Source: Betaproteobacteria bacterium
GTDB lineage: Bacteria; Pseudomonadota; Gammaproteobacteria; Burkholderiales; Usitatibacteraceae
Assembly (NCBI GenBank): GCA_016709665.1
Contig: JADJMI010000001.1
Location: 558,001-622,000, forward strand
Length of the DNA: 64,000 nucleotides
Reading direction: 5' to 3'
The translations under genes were made by a program, and so were the position numbers. The notes below the pieces were generated by a model. The model did not search any database. It was not told where the DNA came from and saw nothing but the letters and a program-made list of their open reading frames with translations. The stretch's first letter is position 1, and each line of letters starts with the position of its first letter. Shown in pieces: positions 51,470 through 60,020 of this stretch.

Positions 51470-52307
51470 GCGTTCCCCGGCCGATCACCCTGTCCGTGGA
51501 GAGCACCGCGCCGGCGGGAATCGGCTCGAGGCCGGCGAGCGCCGCGTAGTGCGGCGTGAAGTCCGGCGCCGTCGCCTCGAACAGCTCCCGGAAATCGCGG
51601 ATGACGAAATACGTCTCCTGGAAGGTGTCGATCTTGTAGCGCGTGCGCATGATGCGCAGCAGGTCGAAGCCGATGCGGTTGGGAGCCGCGCTCTCGATGC
51701 TGTGGGGCAGCTCGCCCCCGGAGGAGAGGATTCCGGCGCCGTACGTGCGCAGGCCCGCCGGCGTCTCGATGAGCCCGAACTCCACCGTGTACCAGTAGAG
51801 GCGCGCCAGCATCTCGATCGCGCCGAGCGCGTCCGCCTTGAGGCCGCCCCGGCCGTAGGCTTCCAGGTAATCCGCGAACACCGGGTCGAAGAGCAGCGGC
51901 ACGTGCCCGAAGAAGTCGTGGAACACGTCCGGCTCGACGATGTAGTCGAACTCCCCGGGCTTGCGCAGCCACACCGTCACGGGAAAGCGGCGGTTCGCCA
52001 GGTGCTCGAAGAACACGCGGTCCGGGAGCAGCCCCGGCACGGCCACGATGCGCCAGCGCGTCGCGCTCGCGAGCTTCGGGTTCACCGCGTCGAAGCGCGG
52101 GATGCCGGCGGAGAAGTCGAGCGCGGCGAGCGAATCGATGAACTCCCGGCACGCGTACCTCGGCAGGAGAACCGCCTGGCGCTCGTAGAGACGCCGCCAC
52201 AGGGCGTGCTCCGCCGGCGTGTACGCGGCCCAGTCCTGGTCCACGGTGTAGTCCGGCCGCATGCCGGCGTACTCGCCGCGAAGGCCGTGGGCGGTCTCGC
52301 CGGTCAT
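51456..52307 (-). CDS. phhA: Phenylalanine 4-monooxygenase
   Basis: A 283-residue pterin-dependent, iron-containing hydroxylase converting phenylalanine to tyrosine. The iron ligands His 130 and His 135 lie in EPDVFHDFFGHVPL and Glu 176 in WYTVEFGLI; the opening DYTVDQDWAAYTPAEHALWR and LPRYACREFIDSL segments are typical of the bacterial enzyme. It is the last gene of a minus-strand hpd-hmgA-fahA-phhA operon and is 28 bp after fahA, so tyrosine made here can be degraded by the products of the same transcript. Confidence 0.95.
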   Translation of the reverse strand: MTGETAHGLRGEYAGMRPDYTVDQDWAAYTPAEHALWRRLYERQAVLLPRYACREFIDSLAALDFSAGIPRFDAVNPKLASATRWRIVAVPGLLPDRVFFEHLANRRFPVTVWLRKPGEFDYIVEPDVFHDFFGHVPLLFDPVFADYLEAYGRGGLKADALGAIEMLARLYWYTVEFGLIETPAGLRTYGAGILSSGGELPHSIESAAPNRIGFDLLRIMRTRYKIDTFQETYFVIRDFRELFEATAPDFTPHYAALAGLEPIPAGAVLSTDRVIGRGTPTAR

Positions 52308-52335
52308 GGCAGCGGGCGGCGGGCGATCTGCATGG

Positions 52336-53334
52336 CTAGCGCGCGTACGGCGCCACCCGCTGCTCGATCGCGCCGAAGACCGTCGCTCCGTGCGCGTCGA
52401 ACATCTCGATCCTCACCGCATCGCCGAACGCGAGGAAGGGCGACTTCGCGGCACCTTCCTCCACCTGTTCGACGAGCCGCTTCTCCATGAGGCAGGCGTA
52501 GCCCGTCGCCTTGTCCTGGTTCGAGATGGTCCCGGTGCCCACGAGCGTGCCGGCCCGCAATTCGCGGGTCCGGGCCGCATGGGCGATGAGCTCGGGCAGG
52601 CTGAACGCGGCATCGGTCCCGGCGTTCGGGTTGCCGAACCATTCGCCGCGCACGTGGCAGACGAGGCGAAGGTGCACCTTGCCGCCGTCCCAGGCGGAAC
52701 CCAACTCGTCCGGCGTCACGGCCACCGGCGCGAGCGCGTTGGCGCCCTTGCCGTTCACGAAGCCGAAGCCCTTGGCGAGCTCGGCCGGGATGAGCTTCCG
52801 GAAGGAGACGTCGTTCACCAGGGTCAGCAGCCGCACGGCCCCGGACGCCTCGGCCGGCGTCGCCCCCATGGGCACGTCGCCCGTGATGGCGGCCACCTCG
52901 CCCTCGAGGTCGATGCCCCAGTCCTCGGTGATCGCGCGGATCGGATCGCGGGGGCCCATCATGTCGCCCGCGCCGCCCTGGTACATGAGCGGATCGTGGT
53001 GGTAGCTCGCCGGGACCGTGTCGCCGCGCGCGCGTCGCACGCGTTCCACGTGCGAGAGGTAGGCCGAGCCGTCGAGCCACTCGTAGGCGCGGGGCAGCGG
53101 CGCGGCCACCTCGCCCTTCGCGAGAGCCGCCTGGAAATCGAAAGCGTGCCGCTCGTGGCCGCACTCGAGGCTCTCGGCGGCGTCGAGAAGCTTCGGTCGG
53201 AGCGCATCCCAATGCTCGAGGGCGTGCTGCATCGTGGGCGCGATGCCGGCCGCAGGAACCGCGCGAGTGAGGTCGCGGTTCACCAGCACGAGCGTGCCGT
53301 CGCGCGTGGGGCCCTTCAGGCTCGCGAGCTTCAT
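52336..53334 (-). CDS. fahA: Fumarylacetoacetate hydrolase family protein
   Basis: A 332-residue enzyme, start ATG 53334 overlapping the end of hmgA by four bases. MKLASLKGPTRDGTLVLVNR is the N-terminus of the single-domain bacterial FAH group; DLEGEVAAITGDVPMGATPA provides metal ligands, and FGFVNGKGANALAPVAVTPD and LVGTGTISNQDK are conserved active-site regions. It should cleave fumarylacetoacetate to fumarate and acetoacetate, the final step of tyrosine breakdown. Confidence 0.92.
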   Translation of the reverse strand: MKLASLKGPTRDGTLVLVNRDLTRAVPAAGIAPTMQHALEHWDALRPKLLDAAESLECGHERHAFDFQAALAKGEVAAPLPRAYEWLDGSAYLSHVERVRRARGDTVPASYHHDPLMYQGGAGDMMGPRDPIRAITEDWGIDLEGEVAAITGDVPMGATPAEASGAVRLLTLVNDVSFRKLIPAELAKGFGFVNGKGANALAPVAVTPDELGSAWDGGKVHLRLVCHVRGEWFGNPNAGTDAAFSLPELIAHAARTRELRAGTLVGTGTISNQDKATGYACLMEKRLVEQVEEGAAKSPFLAFGDAVRIEMFDAHGATVFGAIEQRVAPYAR

Positions 53335-54632
53335 CGCGGGACCTTCGCTTTCGGGAAGCCGTCCCACGCCGCGTCGTAGGCCCTGTCGAGGGCCGGCGTC
53401 GCCAGCGCGAAGGCGGTGGGTTCGAACGGATGGCGGCTCTCCACCATGAACGCGAGGGTCGCTTCGATGCGCTTCGGTTCCAGCCTGGCCGCGCTCGCCG
53501 CCCGGTGGGACGCGAGGTCGGGGCCGTGGGCCGTCATCACGTTGTGCAGGCTCGCGCCACCCGGGACGAACCCGCCCTGCTTCGCGTCGTAGGCGCCCTT
53601 CACGAGGCCCATGAACTCGCTCATCGCGTTGCGGTGGAAATACGGCGGGCGGAAGGTGTCCTCGGCCACCATCCAGCGCGGCGGGAAGATCACGAAGTCG
53701 GCATTGGCCGTGCCCGGCGTGTCCGAGGGCGAGGTGAGCACGGTGAAGATCGACGGATCGGGATGGTCGAAGCTCACCGTGTTCATCGTGTTGAAACGGG
53801 CGAGCTCGTACTTTGCCGGGCAGGACGTGCCATGCCAGGCGACGACGTCGAGCGGCGAATGGTCCAGGCGCGCGCTCCAGAGGTGGCCGCCGGCCTTCAC
53901 CACGATCTCGCCGGGCGCGTCGAGATCCTCGAAGGCCGCGACGGGCGCGAGGAAATCGCGCGGGCTCGCGAGGCCGTTGGCGCCGAGGGGGCCCAGTTCC
54001 GGCAACCGGAAGGGGGCGCCGTAGTTCTCCGCGAGGTAGCCGCTCGCCGGGCCGCCCGCCAGTTCGACCCGGAACTTGGCGCCGCGCGGCACGAGGGCAA
54101 TCTCGCCCGGCGCCACCGCGAGCCGCCCGAATTCGGTGAAGAGCGCGATTTCGCCCCGCTGCGGGATGAAAAGCAGCTCCCCGTCGTTGTCCTGGAAGAC
54201 GCGGCTCGCCATGGCCCGGTTGGCGCGGTAGACGTGCATCGCGACGCCCGCGCCCATGCGCGCATCGCCGCCGCAGGCCAGCGTCGCGAGTCCGTCGACG
54301 AAATCCGCGGGAGCCTCGGGCATGTCGAGCGGCATCCAGCGCAGCCGGTTCGGGGTCACGCCGCCCTCGCCGGCCGGCGCCGTGCGGACGAGCCCATCGT
54401 CGATCCGCCGGAACTCGCCGTGCATCGCCGAAGGGCGCAGGCGATAGAGCCACGAGCGCCGGTTCTGCGCCCGCGGCGCCGTAAACGCCGTCTCCGAGAA
54501 CTGCTCGGCGTACAGCCCGAACGCCGGCTGCTGCGGCGAGTTGCGACCGACCGGCAATGCGCCCGCCACCGCCTCGGTCTCGTGGTGGTTCCCGAACCCC
54601 GTGAGGTATCTCAGATCATTCGAGTTGGCCAC
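53331..54632 (-). CDS. hmgA: Homogentisate 1,2-dioxygenase
   Basis: A 433-residue non-heme iron ring-cleavage enzyme. LRYLTGFGNHHETEAVAGAL is the exact N-terminal signature, and the iron site follows from FPPRWMVAEDTFRPPYFHRN (His, Glu) and the second His in GLVKGAYDAKQGGFVPGGAS with SLHNVMTAHGPD. It opens homogentisate to maleylacetoacetate. It lies between hpd (118 bp upstream with repeat copy B in the gap) and fahA (four-base overlap). The isomerase for maleylacetoacetate is not in this window. Confidence 0.95.
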   Translation of the reverse strand: MANSNDLRYLTGFGNHHETEAVAGALPVGRNSPQQPAFGLYAEQFSETAFTAPRAQNRRSWLYRLRPSAMHGEFRRIDDGLVRTAPAGEGGVTPNRLRWMPLDMPEAPADFVDGLATLACGGDARMGAGVAMHVYRANRAMASRVFQDNDGELLFIPQRGEIALFTEFGRLAVAPGEIALVPRGAKFRVELAGGPASGYLAENYGAPFRLPELGPLGANGLASPRDFLAPVAAFEDLDAPGEIVVKAGGHLWSARLDHSPLDVVAWHGTSCPAKYELARFNTMNTVSFDHPDPSIFTVLTSPSDTPGTANADFVIFPPRWMVAEDTFRPPYFHRNAMSEFMGLVKGAYDAKQGGFVPGGASLHNVMTAHGPDLASHRAASAARLEPKRIEATLAFMVESRHPFEPTAFALATPALDRAYDAAWDGFPKAKVPR

Positions 54633-54653
54633 TTCGCACCCTCACTCATCGAC

Positions 54654-54740
54654 CATCTGCGTTCATCTGTTTCATCGATTACGGTGCTTCGCAACCACGG
54701 TTCATCTGCGGTTCCCAAGCCTTTCTGCCCGCATCACTCC
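54654..54740. repeat. Dispersed repeat element, copy B (one-armed or degenerate)
   Basis: Between hmgA and hpd, CATCTGCGTTCATCTG (54654-54669) is followed after about 31 bp by TTCATCTGCGGTTCCCAAGC and CTTTCTGCCCGCATCACTCC (54701-54740). These are the same words as the right arm of copies A and C, but only one orientation is clear. On the minus strand it is transcribed between the hpd and hmgA coding regions. Confidence 0.75.
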
Positions 54741-54750
54741 CGCCGCATCC

Positions 54751-55833
54751 TCACACGACGCCCCGCGCGATCTGCTCCGCCTCGATCGACTCGAACAGCG
54801 CCTGGAAGTTGCCTTCGCCGAACCCCTGGTTCCCCTTGCGCTGGATGATCTCGAAGAAGATCGGCCCGATCACCGTCTCCGTGAAGATCTGCAGCAGCTT
54901 GTCCTCGTGGCGGTCCTTGTCCACGCCCTCGCCGTCGATGAGGATGCGGTTCTCGCGCAGGCGCGCCAGGTCCTCGCCGTGGTCCTTCACGCGGGCGTTC
55001 ACCCGGTCGTAGTAGCTGTCCGGCGTATCGAGGAAGCGCACGTCCTTCGCCCGGAGCCCCTCCACCGTCGCGAAGATGTCCGCCGTCGAGAGCGCGATGT
55101 GCTGGATGCCCTCGCCCGCGTACGCGTCGAGGTATTCCTGGATCTGGCTCTTGGTGTCGCTCGGCTCGTTGATGGGGATGCGGATCTTCCCGCAGGGGCT
55201 CGTGAGCGCGCGCGAGGTGAGCCCCGTCTTCTTCCCCTTGATGTCGAAGTAGCGGATCTCGCGGAACGAGAACAGCTTCTCGTAGAACTGCGCCCACACG
55301 TCCATGCGGCCCGCGTAGACGTTGTGCGTGAGGTGGTCCACCTCGAGGAGGCCCGCGCCCACCGGCTGCTGCCCGACGCCATGCACCGGCACGAAGTCCA
55401 CGTCGTAGATCGTGAGGTTGCCCCCATTCCCGGGATAGCGGTCCACGAGGTAGATGAGGCTGCCGCCGATGCCCGTGATGGCCGGGATGTTGAGCTCCAT
55501 CGCGCCGACGGGGCCGTGGTGCGGCTTCGCGCCCAGCTCGAGCGCGCGCTGGTAGGCCTTGGCCGCGTTCTTCACGCGGATGGCGAAGGCGCAGGCCGAC
55601 GGCCCGTGCACCCGCGCGAACGACTGCGCGAAGGAATCGGGCTCGCGGTTCACGATGAAATTGACGCCGCCCTGGCGGTAGAGCACGACGTCCTTCGAGC
55701 GGTGCCTGGCGACGAGCGTGAAGCCCAGCTGCTCGAAGAGCGCGCCCAGCAGCTCCGGATTCGGTGCCGTGTATTCGATGAACTCGAATCCGTCGGTGCC
55801 CATGGGGTTCGCGATCGGTGCGGTCTCGTTCAT
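54751..55833 (-). CDS. hppD: 4-hydroxyphenylpyruvate dioxygenase
   Basis: A 360-residue enzyme converting 4-hydroxyphenylpyruvate to homogentisate. Start ATG 55833 (MNETAPIANPMGTDGFEFIE). The iron ligands are a His in LLEVDHLTHNVYAGRMDVWA, a His in EGIQHIALSTADIF and a Glu in GPIFFEIIQRKGNQGFGEGN, the C-terminal block characteristic of HPPD. It heads the minus-strand operon and is divergent from an Lrp-type regulator gene, with a perfect palindrome in the spacer. Confidence 0.95.
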   Translation of the reverse strand: MNETAPIANPMGTDGFEFIEYTAPNPELLGALFEQLGFTLVARHRSKDVVLYRQGGVNFIVNREPDSFAQSFARVHGPSACAFAIRVKNAAKAYQRALELGAKPHHGPVGAMELNIPAITGIGGSLIYLVDRYPGNGGNLTIYDVDFVPVHGVGQQPVGAGLLEVDHLTHNVYAGRMDVWAQFYEKLFSFREIRYFDIKGKKTGLTSRALTSPCGKIRIPINEPSDTKSQIQEYLDAYAGEGIQHIALSTADIFATVEGLRAKDVRFLDTPDSYYDRVNARVKDHGEDLARLRENRILIDGEGVDKDRHEDKLLQIFTETVIGPIFFEIIQRKGNQGFGEGNFQALFESIEAEQIARGVV

Positions 55834-55929
55834 GGGTGTCTCCTGGGCGATGCGGTTTCGCGGGTCGACGGATTGTACGCGCCGACCCGCGCAATGGGCT
55901 TTCATTGGTGCTATCGAAAAGGCCATTTT

Positions 55930-55946
55930 ACGCAATAATATTGCGT
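55930..55946. promoter_or_regulatory. Perfect 17-bp palindrome, likely operator of the Lrp-type regulator
   Basis: ACGCAATAATATTGCGT is a perfect inverted repeat (8 bp arms around one A) in the 136-bp spacer between divergent hppD and the Lrp-type gene. Lrp/AsnC proteins bind pseudopalindromes of about 15 bp with an A+T-rich centre, as this one has. Position, 23 bp before the regulator start, fits autoregulation and control of hppD. Binding is inferred. Confidence 0.7.
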
Positions 55947-55969
55947 CGTTATGAATCCAAGAGGCACGA

Positions 55970-56449
55970 ATGACACTTCCTTCGCTCGATCGCACCGATC
56001 GGAAGCTGCTGGACCTGTTGCAGCGGGATGGCCGAATCACCAACCTGGAGTTGGCGACGAAAGTGGCGCTCTCGCCCAGCGCCTGCCTGCGTCGCGTGCG
56101 CGCCCTCGAGGAGGCCGGCGTCATCCGCGGCTACGCGGCCCTGCTCGATCCGGCCAAGGTGGGCCTGGGCCTCACCGCCTTCGTCACGGTGAAGCTCGAG
56201 AAGCGCGGGCGCATGCCCACCGACCAGTTCGCCCGGGCATGCCGGGACTGGCCCGAAGTGGCCGCCTGCCACGCCACCACCGGCGACATGGACTACCTGG
56301 TGCGGGTGGTCGTCGAGGACCTCGCGCACTTCTCGCGCTTCGTGATGGATTCGCTCCTCAAGCACCCCGGCGTGCTCGACGTGAAGTCGAGCTTCGTGCT
56401 CGAAGCGGTCAAGGAGACCACCGCCCTGCCCATTGCCCCCCACGCCTAG
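55970..56449 (+). CDS. Lrp/AsnC family transcriptional regulator (probable hpd regulator)
   Basis: A 159-residue regulator: the helix-turn-helix is LDRTDRKLLDLLQRDGRITN with LATKVALSPSACLRRVRALE, and the C-terminal RAM domain starts AYAALLDPAKVGLGLTAFVTV with the GDMDYLVRVVVEDL effector loop. It is divergent from hppD with the palindrome at 55930-55946 between; Lrp-type proteins of this arrangement activate hpd and tyrosine catabolism in response to aromatic amino acids (family knowledge, not tested here). Confidence 0.93.
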   Translation: MTLPSLDRTDRKLLDLLQRDGRITNLELATKVALSPSACLRRVRALEEAGVIRGYAALLDPAKVGLGLTAFVTVKLEKRGRMPTDQFARACRDWPEVAACHATTGDMDYLVRVVVEDLAHFSRFVMDSLLKHPGVLDVKSSFVLEAVKETTALPIAPHA

Positions 56450-56461
56450 CGGCTCGCAATC

Positions 56462-56509
56462 GGGGACAGGTGCAATTGGGGACAGGTGAAAAACTCACCT
56501 GTCCCCGAA
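56462..56509. terminator. GGGGACAGG repeat hairpin between convergent genes
   Basis: One copy GGGGACAGGTG (56462-56472) is followed by a hairpin: GGGGACAGGTGA (56478-56489), loop AAAAC (56490-56494), TCACCTGTCCCC (56495-56506). It lies between the stop of the Lrp-type gene (56449) and the stop of a convergent gene (56510-56512), so it may act as a bidirectional terminator. The same words are dispersed in many betaproteobacterial genomes as REP-like elements (my recollection). Confidence 0.75.
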
Positions 56510-57313
56510 TCAAGCGGGCGGGGTCTCGCCCCACTGGATGCAGTCGCGATAGGCGTGCCAGGTGGCGTGGCCGATGAGGGGCATCGTGATCACGAGGCCG
56601 ACGAAGAAGGTCGCGAGCCCGATCCCGGTGAGCAGCACGATGACGAACGCCCACACGGCCATCGTCCCCGGGTTCTTCGCGAGCGCCTGCACCGAGAGGA
56701 TGGCGGCCGAGACCGCGTCGTTGCCGCGGTCGAGCATCATCGGCACGGAGATCACGCTCACCGCGAACACGATCGTCGCGAAGAGGCCCCCCGCCGCGAA
56801 GTACACGATCACGAACTCGATGTTGCCCCACGAGAAGGCCTTGGCGAGGAAGCCCTTCAGGTCGGGCATCGTGCCGGTGGAAAAGAGCGCGAAGGTGACG
56901 AGCGAGGCGCGCGCCCACACCAGGAAGATCACCGTGACCACGAGCACGTAGATGCCCAGCCCCCCGACGTTCTCGCGCCAGGCCGTGAGCGAGGCGAGGA
57001 AGCGCGGCTTCACGCCCCGCTCCCGGTCGCGCGACAGGGCGTAGAGGCCCGTGGCGAGGAACGGCGCGGCGAGGAGGAAGGCGCCGGCGAGCGTCGAGAC
57101 GTACTGGTAGGCGAAGTCGTAGAGGGACAGGAGCGCCCAGCCCATGCCGGCGAACGCGGCCCCGTAGAAAAGGCTCGCGAGCGGCGCGGCGCGCAGGTCG
57201 TCCCAGCCGCGCACGAGCCAGGCGAGGGGCGAGAACGCCGGGATCTCGCGCAGCTCCCAGGTCGCGCCCTGCGGCGAGACGAGCGGCGGGGGGGGGCTGT
57301 CCGGGGCGGCCAT
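56510..57313 (-). CDS. DUF2189 family membrane protein
   Basis: A 267-residue protein with six hydrophobic helices and the DUF2189 motif pattern LREIPAFSPLAWLVRGWDDL followed by FLLAAPFLATGLYALSRDRE. The C-terminus HATWHAYRDCIQWGETPPA is also typical. DUF2189 proteins are sometimes described as cytochrome-oxidase-subunit-like, but function is unknown. It ends 60 bp from the convergent Lrp-type gene and follows a lipoprotein gene on the same strand by 3 bp. Confidence 0.9.
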   Translation of the reverse strand: MAAPDSPPPPLVSPQGATWELREIPAFSPLAWLVRGWDDLRAAPLASLFYGAAFAGMGWALLSLYDFAYQYVSTLAGAFLLAAPFLATGLYALSRDRERGVKPRFLASLTAWRENVGGLGIYVLVVTVIFLVWARASLVTFALFSTGTMPDLKGFLAKAFSWGNIEFVIVYFAAGGLFATIVFAVSVISVPMMLDRGNDAVSAAILSVQALAKNPGTMAVWAFVIVLLTGIGLATFFVGLVITMPLIGHATWHAYRDCIQWGETPPA

Positions 57314-57316
57314 CGG

Positions 57317-57997
57317 CTACTTGCCCGCGACGGGGGCCGGGGCACCCCGGGCCTTGAGCGCGTCGAGCCTCGCCAGGTCGATCTTCGCGATCGCCGCCCG
57401 GAAGGCCTTCATGTCGAGGCCCGTGGATTCGGCGGCCACGAGGAAGCGACCGGCGGCCACCACGTCGAGCTTGCCGGTCTTCGAGGCCTTCTCGTAGCGC
57501 TCGTAGGCCTTGCGCCCCTCGATCGTCGTGGTGCGCTCGTAGCCCGAGTCGCCCTCCTTGTCGATCTCGACGTTGATCCACGCCACCGCCACCGCCGCGA
57601 GGCCCGTGAGCGTGCCGGCGTCGGTGATCGCGACCTTCATGCGCCCGCCCTTGCCGTCCTGGTAGACGGCCTCGGCGGTCGAAGCGGCGATGCCCATCAC
57701 CTTGGTGCGCGAGCCCTCCGAGCTGACGCGCTTCAGGCCCGCGAGGTTCTCGGGGAGCAGGTCCTTCAGGGTGCGGAAGTCCACGGGCTCCACCTGGACG
57801 GAACCGGCGAGCGCCCCGCCCATCTGCTTCATGGCTTCGCCGACCTGGCCCACGTCGCCGGCGAGCATGGCCGAGCCCATCTTCTGGGCGGCCTCGCCCA
57901 CCTGCGAGCCGGTGTCCGCGGGCTTCGGGGAATCTTCCTTGCCGCAGCCGGCGAGGATGACGGCGAGGCAGAGGATGGCGAATGTCGGGCGGTTCAT
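57317..57997 (-). CDS. Lipoprotein of unknown function
   Basis: A 226-residue protein with lipobox LAGC at residue 17 after MNRPTFAILCLAVI. The mature part is helical and small-residue-rich (QVGEAAQKMGSAMLAGDVGQ) and then beta-like with KDLLPENLAGLKRVSSEGSR and AAVAVAWINVEIDKEGDSGY. Not recognised. It lies 3 bp upstream of the DUF2189 gene, so the two are probably cotranscribed. Confidence 0.8.
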   Translation of the reverse strand: MNRPTFAILCLAVILAGCGKEDSPKPADTGSQVGEAAQKMGSAMLAGDVGQVGEAMKQMGGALAGSVQVEPVDFRTLKDLLPENLAGLKRVSSEGSRTKVMGIAASTAEAVYQDGKGGRMKVAITDAGTLTGLAAVAVAWINVEIDKEGDSGYERTTTIEGRKAYERYEKASKTGKLDVVAAGRFLVAAESTGLDMKAFRAAIAKIDLARLDALKARGAPAPVAGK

Positions 57998-58060
57998 CGG
58001 GGGTCTCCGGGGGGTGCCGTAACTTAGCGCGTTGGCGGGCGGATGGGAATCGGACCGGTG

Positions 58061-58257
58061 GGGAGTGAGGCGGGCAGAAAGGCTTTGGAACCGCAGATGA
58101 ACGCAGATGAACGCAGATGATTCATGAAATGGTCGAGGGCGAGATCATGGTTCGAGCGGCGCATCGCCATCCATGAAATCCCGACGAATGATCGGAGTTC
58201 ATCGGCGGTTCATCTGCGTTCATCTGCGGTTCCAAAGATTTATAGCCCGCATCACTC
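58061..58257. repeat. Dispersed inverted-repeat element, copy C
   Basis: In the 408-bp gap between a lipoprotein gene and an SBP gene, the left arm (58061-58120) reads GGGAGTGAGGCGGGCAGAAA, then GGCTTTGGAACCGCAGATG and repeated AACGCAGATG units; the right arm (58209-58257) is its inverse with TTCATCTGCGTTCATCTGCGG and CCAAAGATTTATAGCCCGC. About 88 bp lie between. It is the best-preserved copy. The remaining gap 58258-58405 shows nothing identifiable. Confidence 0.85.
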
Positions 58258-58405
58258 TCCCCCCTTCGTTGACGCCGAAAGCCCCCTCAGGCATCATCGC
58301 CCCCACTGCCATTCGGCCTGCAAGTCCTTGAATCCTTTGGGCTAGCACCGACAGCCGGCCCCCGCCGGCCCGCACCTGCCACCGATCAACCGGGAGACTC
58401 CCCCC

Positions 58406-59986
58406 ATGTCCGCCACCCTCGTCCTTCGCGCGACGACGCTCGCCGTCCTCGTCGCCTTCGGCCTTCCCGCCGACGCCAAGACCCTGCGCTTCTCAAGCCA
58501 GGGCGACATCTCGACCATCGACCCCCACGGCAACAACGAGGGTTTCACCAACGCCTTCCTCGAGAACATCTACGAGACGCTCGTCACCCGCGGCAAGGAC
58601 CTGAAGGTCGAGCCCTGCCTCGCCGTCTCGTGGACGCAGGTGAGCCCCACCGTCACGCGCTTCAAGCTGCGCGAAGGCGTGAAGTTCCACGACGGCTCGC
58701 CCTTCACGGCCGACGACGTGGTCTTCTCCGTCCAGCGCGCCCTGGCCGACACCTCGAACTTCAAGCCCTACCTGGCGGGCGTGAAGGAAGCGAAGAAGAT
58801 CGACGACCTCACCATCGAGATCCTCACCACCGGCCCGGCCCCCGTGCTCATTCCGCAGCTCACCGAGGTGCGGATCATGAGCAAGTCCTGGTCCACGAAG
58901 CACAACGTCACCAAGCCGCAGGATTTCAAGAACAAGGAGGAGACCTTCGCCACGCGCAACGCCAACGGCACGGGCCCCTTCATCCTGCGCACGCGCGAAG
59001 CCGACGTGAAGACGACCGCGGTGCTCAACTCCAACTGGTGGGGCAAGCGCGAGGGCAACGTGACGGAGATCGTCTACCAGCCCATCAAGAGCGACGGCAC
59101 GCGCCTGGCGGCCCTCATCTCCGGCGAGGTGGACTTCGTGCTCGACCCGCCCCCGCAGGACATCCCGCGCCTCAAGCAGGACCCGAAGATCAAGGTGGCC
59201 GAGGGCAACGAGAACCGCACCGTGTTCTTCGGCATGGACCAGTTCCGCGACGAGCTGCTCTACTCGGGCGTGAAGGGCAAGAACCCGTTCAAGGACAAGC
59301 GCGTTCGCGAGGCGGTGCTGCTCTCCATCGACACCGGCGCCATCAAGACCCAGGTGATGCGCGGCCTTTCCGTCCCCTCGGGCATCATGTTCGCCCCGCA
59401 GGTGGACGGCTATCCGAAGGACCTCGACAAGCCCGTGAAGGTGGACCGCGAGAAGGCGAAGAAGCTCCTCGCGCAGGCCGGCTACCCCAACGGCTTCGAG
59501 GTGACCCTCGACTGCCCGAACAACCGCTACGTGGCGGACGAGAAGATCTGCGTGGCCACCGCGGCGATGCTTTCGCAGGTGAACATCAAGGTGAAGGTGA
59601 ACGCGATGCCGCGCGCGAACTACTTCCCCAAGATCCAGAAGATGGACACCAGCTTCTACATGCTCGGCTGGGGCGTGCCCACCTTCGACGCACAGTATTC
59701 CCTGCAGAGCCTGCTGCGCACGCGCGTCGACAAGAGCGCGGACGGCGACTACAACCTCGGCCGCTACTCCAACCCGAAGGTGGACGCGCTCATCGACACC
59801 CTCAAGACCGAGATCGACCCGAAGAAGCGCGCGGCGATCGCCCGCGAGGTGACGCAGCTGCACCAGGCCGACGTGGGCCACATCCCGCTGCACCACCAGG
59901 TGATCCCCTGGGCCATGCGCTCGAACGTCTCCGTCGTGCACCGCGCCGACAACCGCCTCACGGTGAAGTGGGTCAAGATCAACTGA
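58406..59986 (+). CDS. DppA-type ABC substrate-binding protein 3
   Basis: A 526-residue periplasmic SBP_bac_5 protein with signal peptide TTLAVLVAFGLPADA, then KTLRFSSQGDISTIDPHGNN. The core is complete: GVKFHDGSPFTADDVVFSVQ, EGNENRTVFFGMDQFRDELL, YSGVKGKNPFKDKRVREAVL, QAGYPNGFEVTLDCPNNRYV and HHQVIPWAMRSNVSVVHRAD. It is very close to SBP 1 at 46.5 kb, so the two are recent duplicates. It is separated from the next SBP by a GC-rich hairpin and lies upstream of the permease genes on the same strand. Confidence 0.93.
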   Translation: MSATLVLRATTLAVLVAFGLPADAKTLRFSSQGDISTIDPHGNNEGFTNAFLENIYETLVTRGKDLKVEPCLAVSWTQVSPTVTRFKLREGVKFHDGSPFTADDVVFSVQRALADTSNFKPYLAGVKEAKKIDDLTIEILTTGPAPVLIPQLTEVRIMSKSWSTKHNVTKPQDFKNKEETFATRNANGTGPFILRTREADVKTTAVLNSNWWGKREGNVTEIVYQPIKSDGTRLAALISGEVDFVLDPPPQDIPRLKQDPKIKVAEGNENRTVFFGMDQFRDELLYSGVKGKNPFKDKRVREAVLLSIDTGAIKTQVMRGLSVPSGIMFAPQVDGYPKDLDKPVKVDREKAKKLLAQAGYPNGFEVTLDCPNNRYVADEKICVATAAMLSQVNIKVKVNAMPRANYFPKIQKMDTSFYMLGWGVPTFDAQYSLQSLLRTRVDKSADGDYNLGRYSNPKVDALIDTLKTEIDPKKRAAIAREVTQLHQADVGHIPLHHQVIPWAMRSNVSVVHRADNRLTVKWVKIN

Positions 59987-60020
59987 CCTGAACGGCCGCG
60001 GCACCGCTTCCGACCGACCC

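Noticed and set aside
42290..58257. CRISPR array from tandem AACGCAGATG units
   Set aside because: The units are about 11 bp apart with no spacers and no cas genes; they belong to a dispersed inverted repeat.
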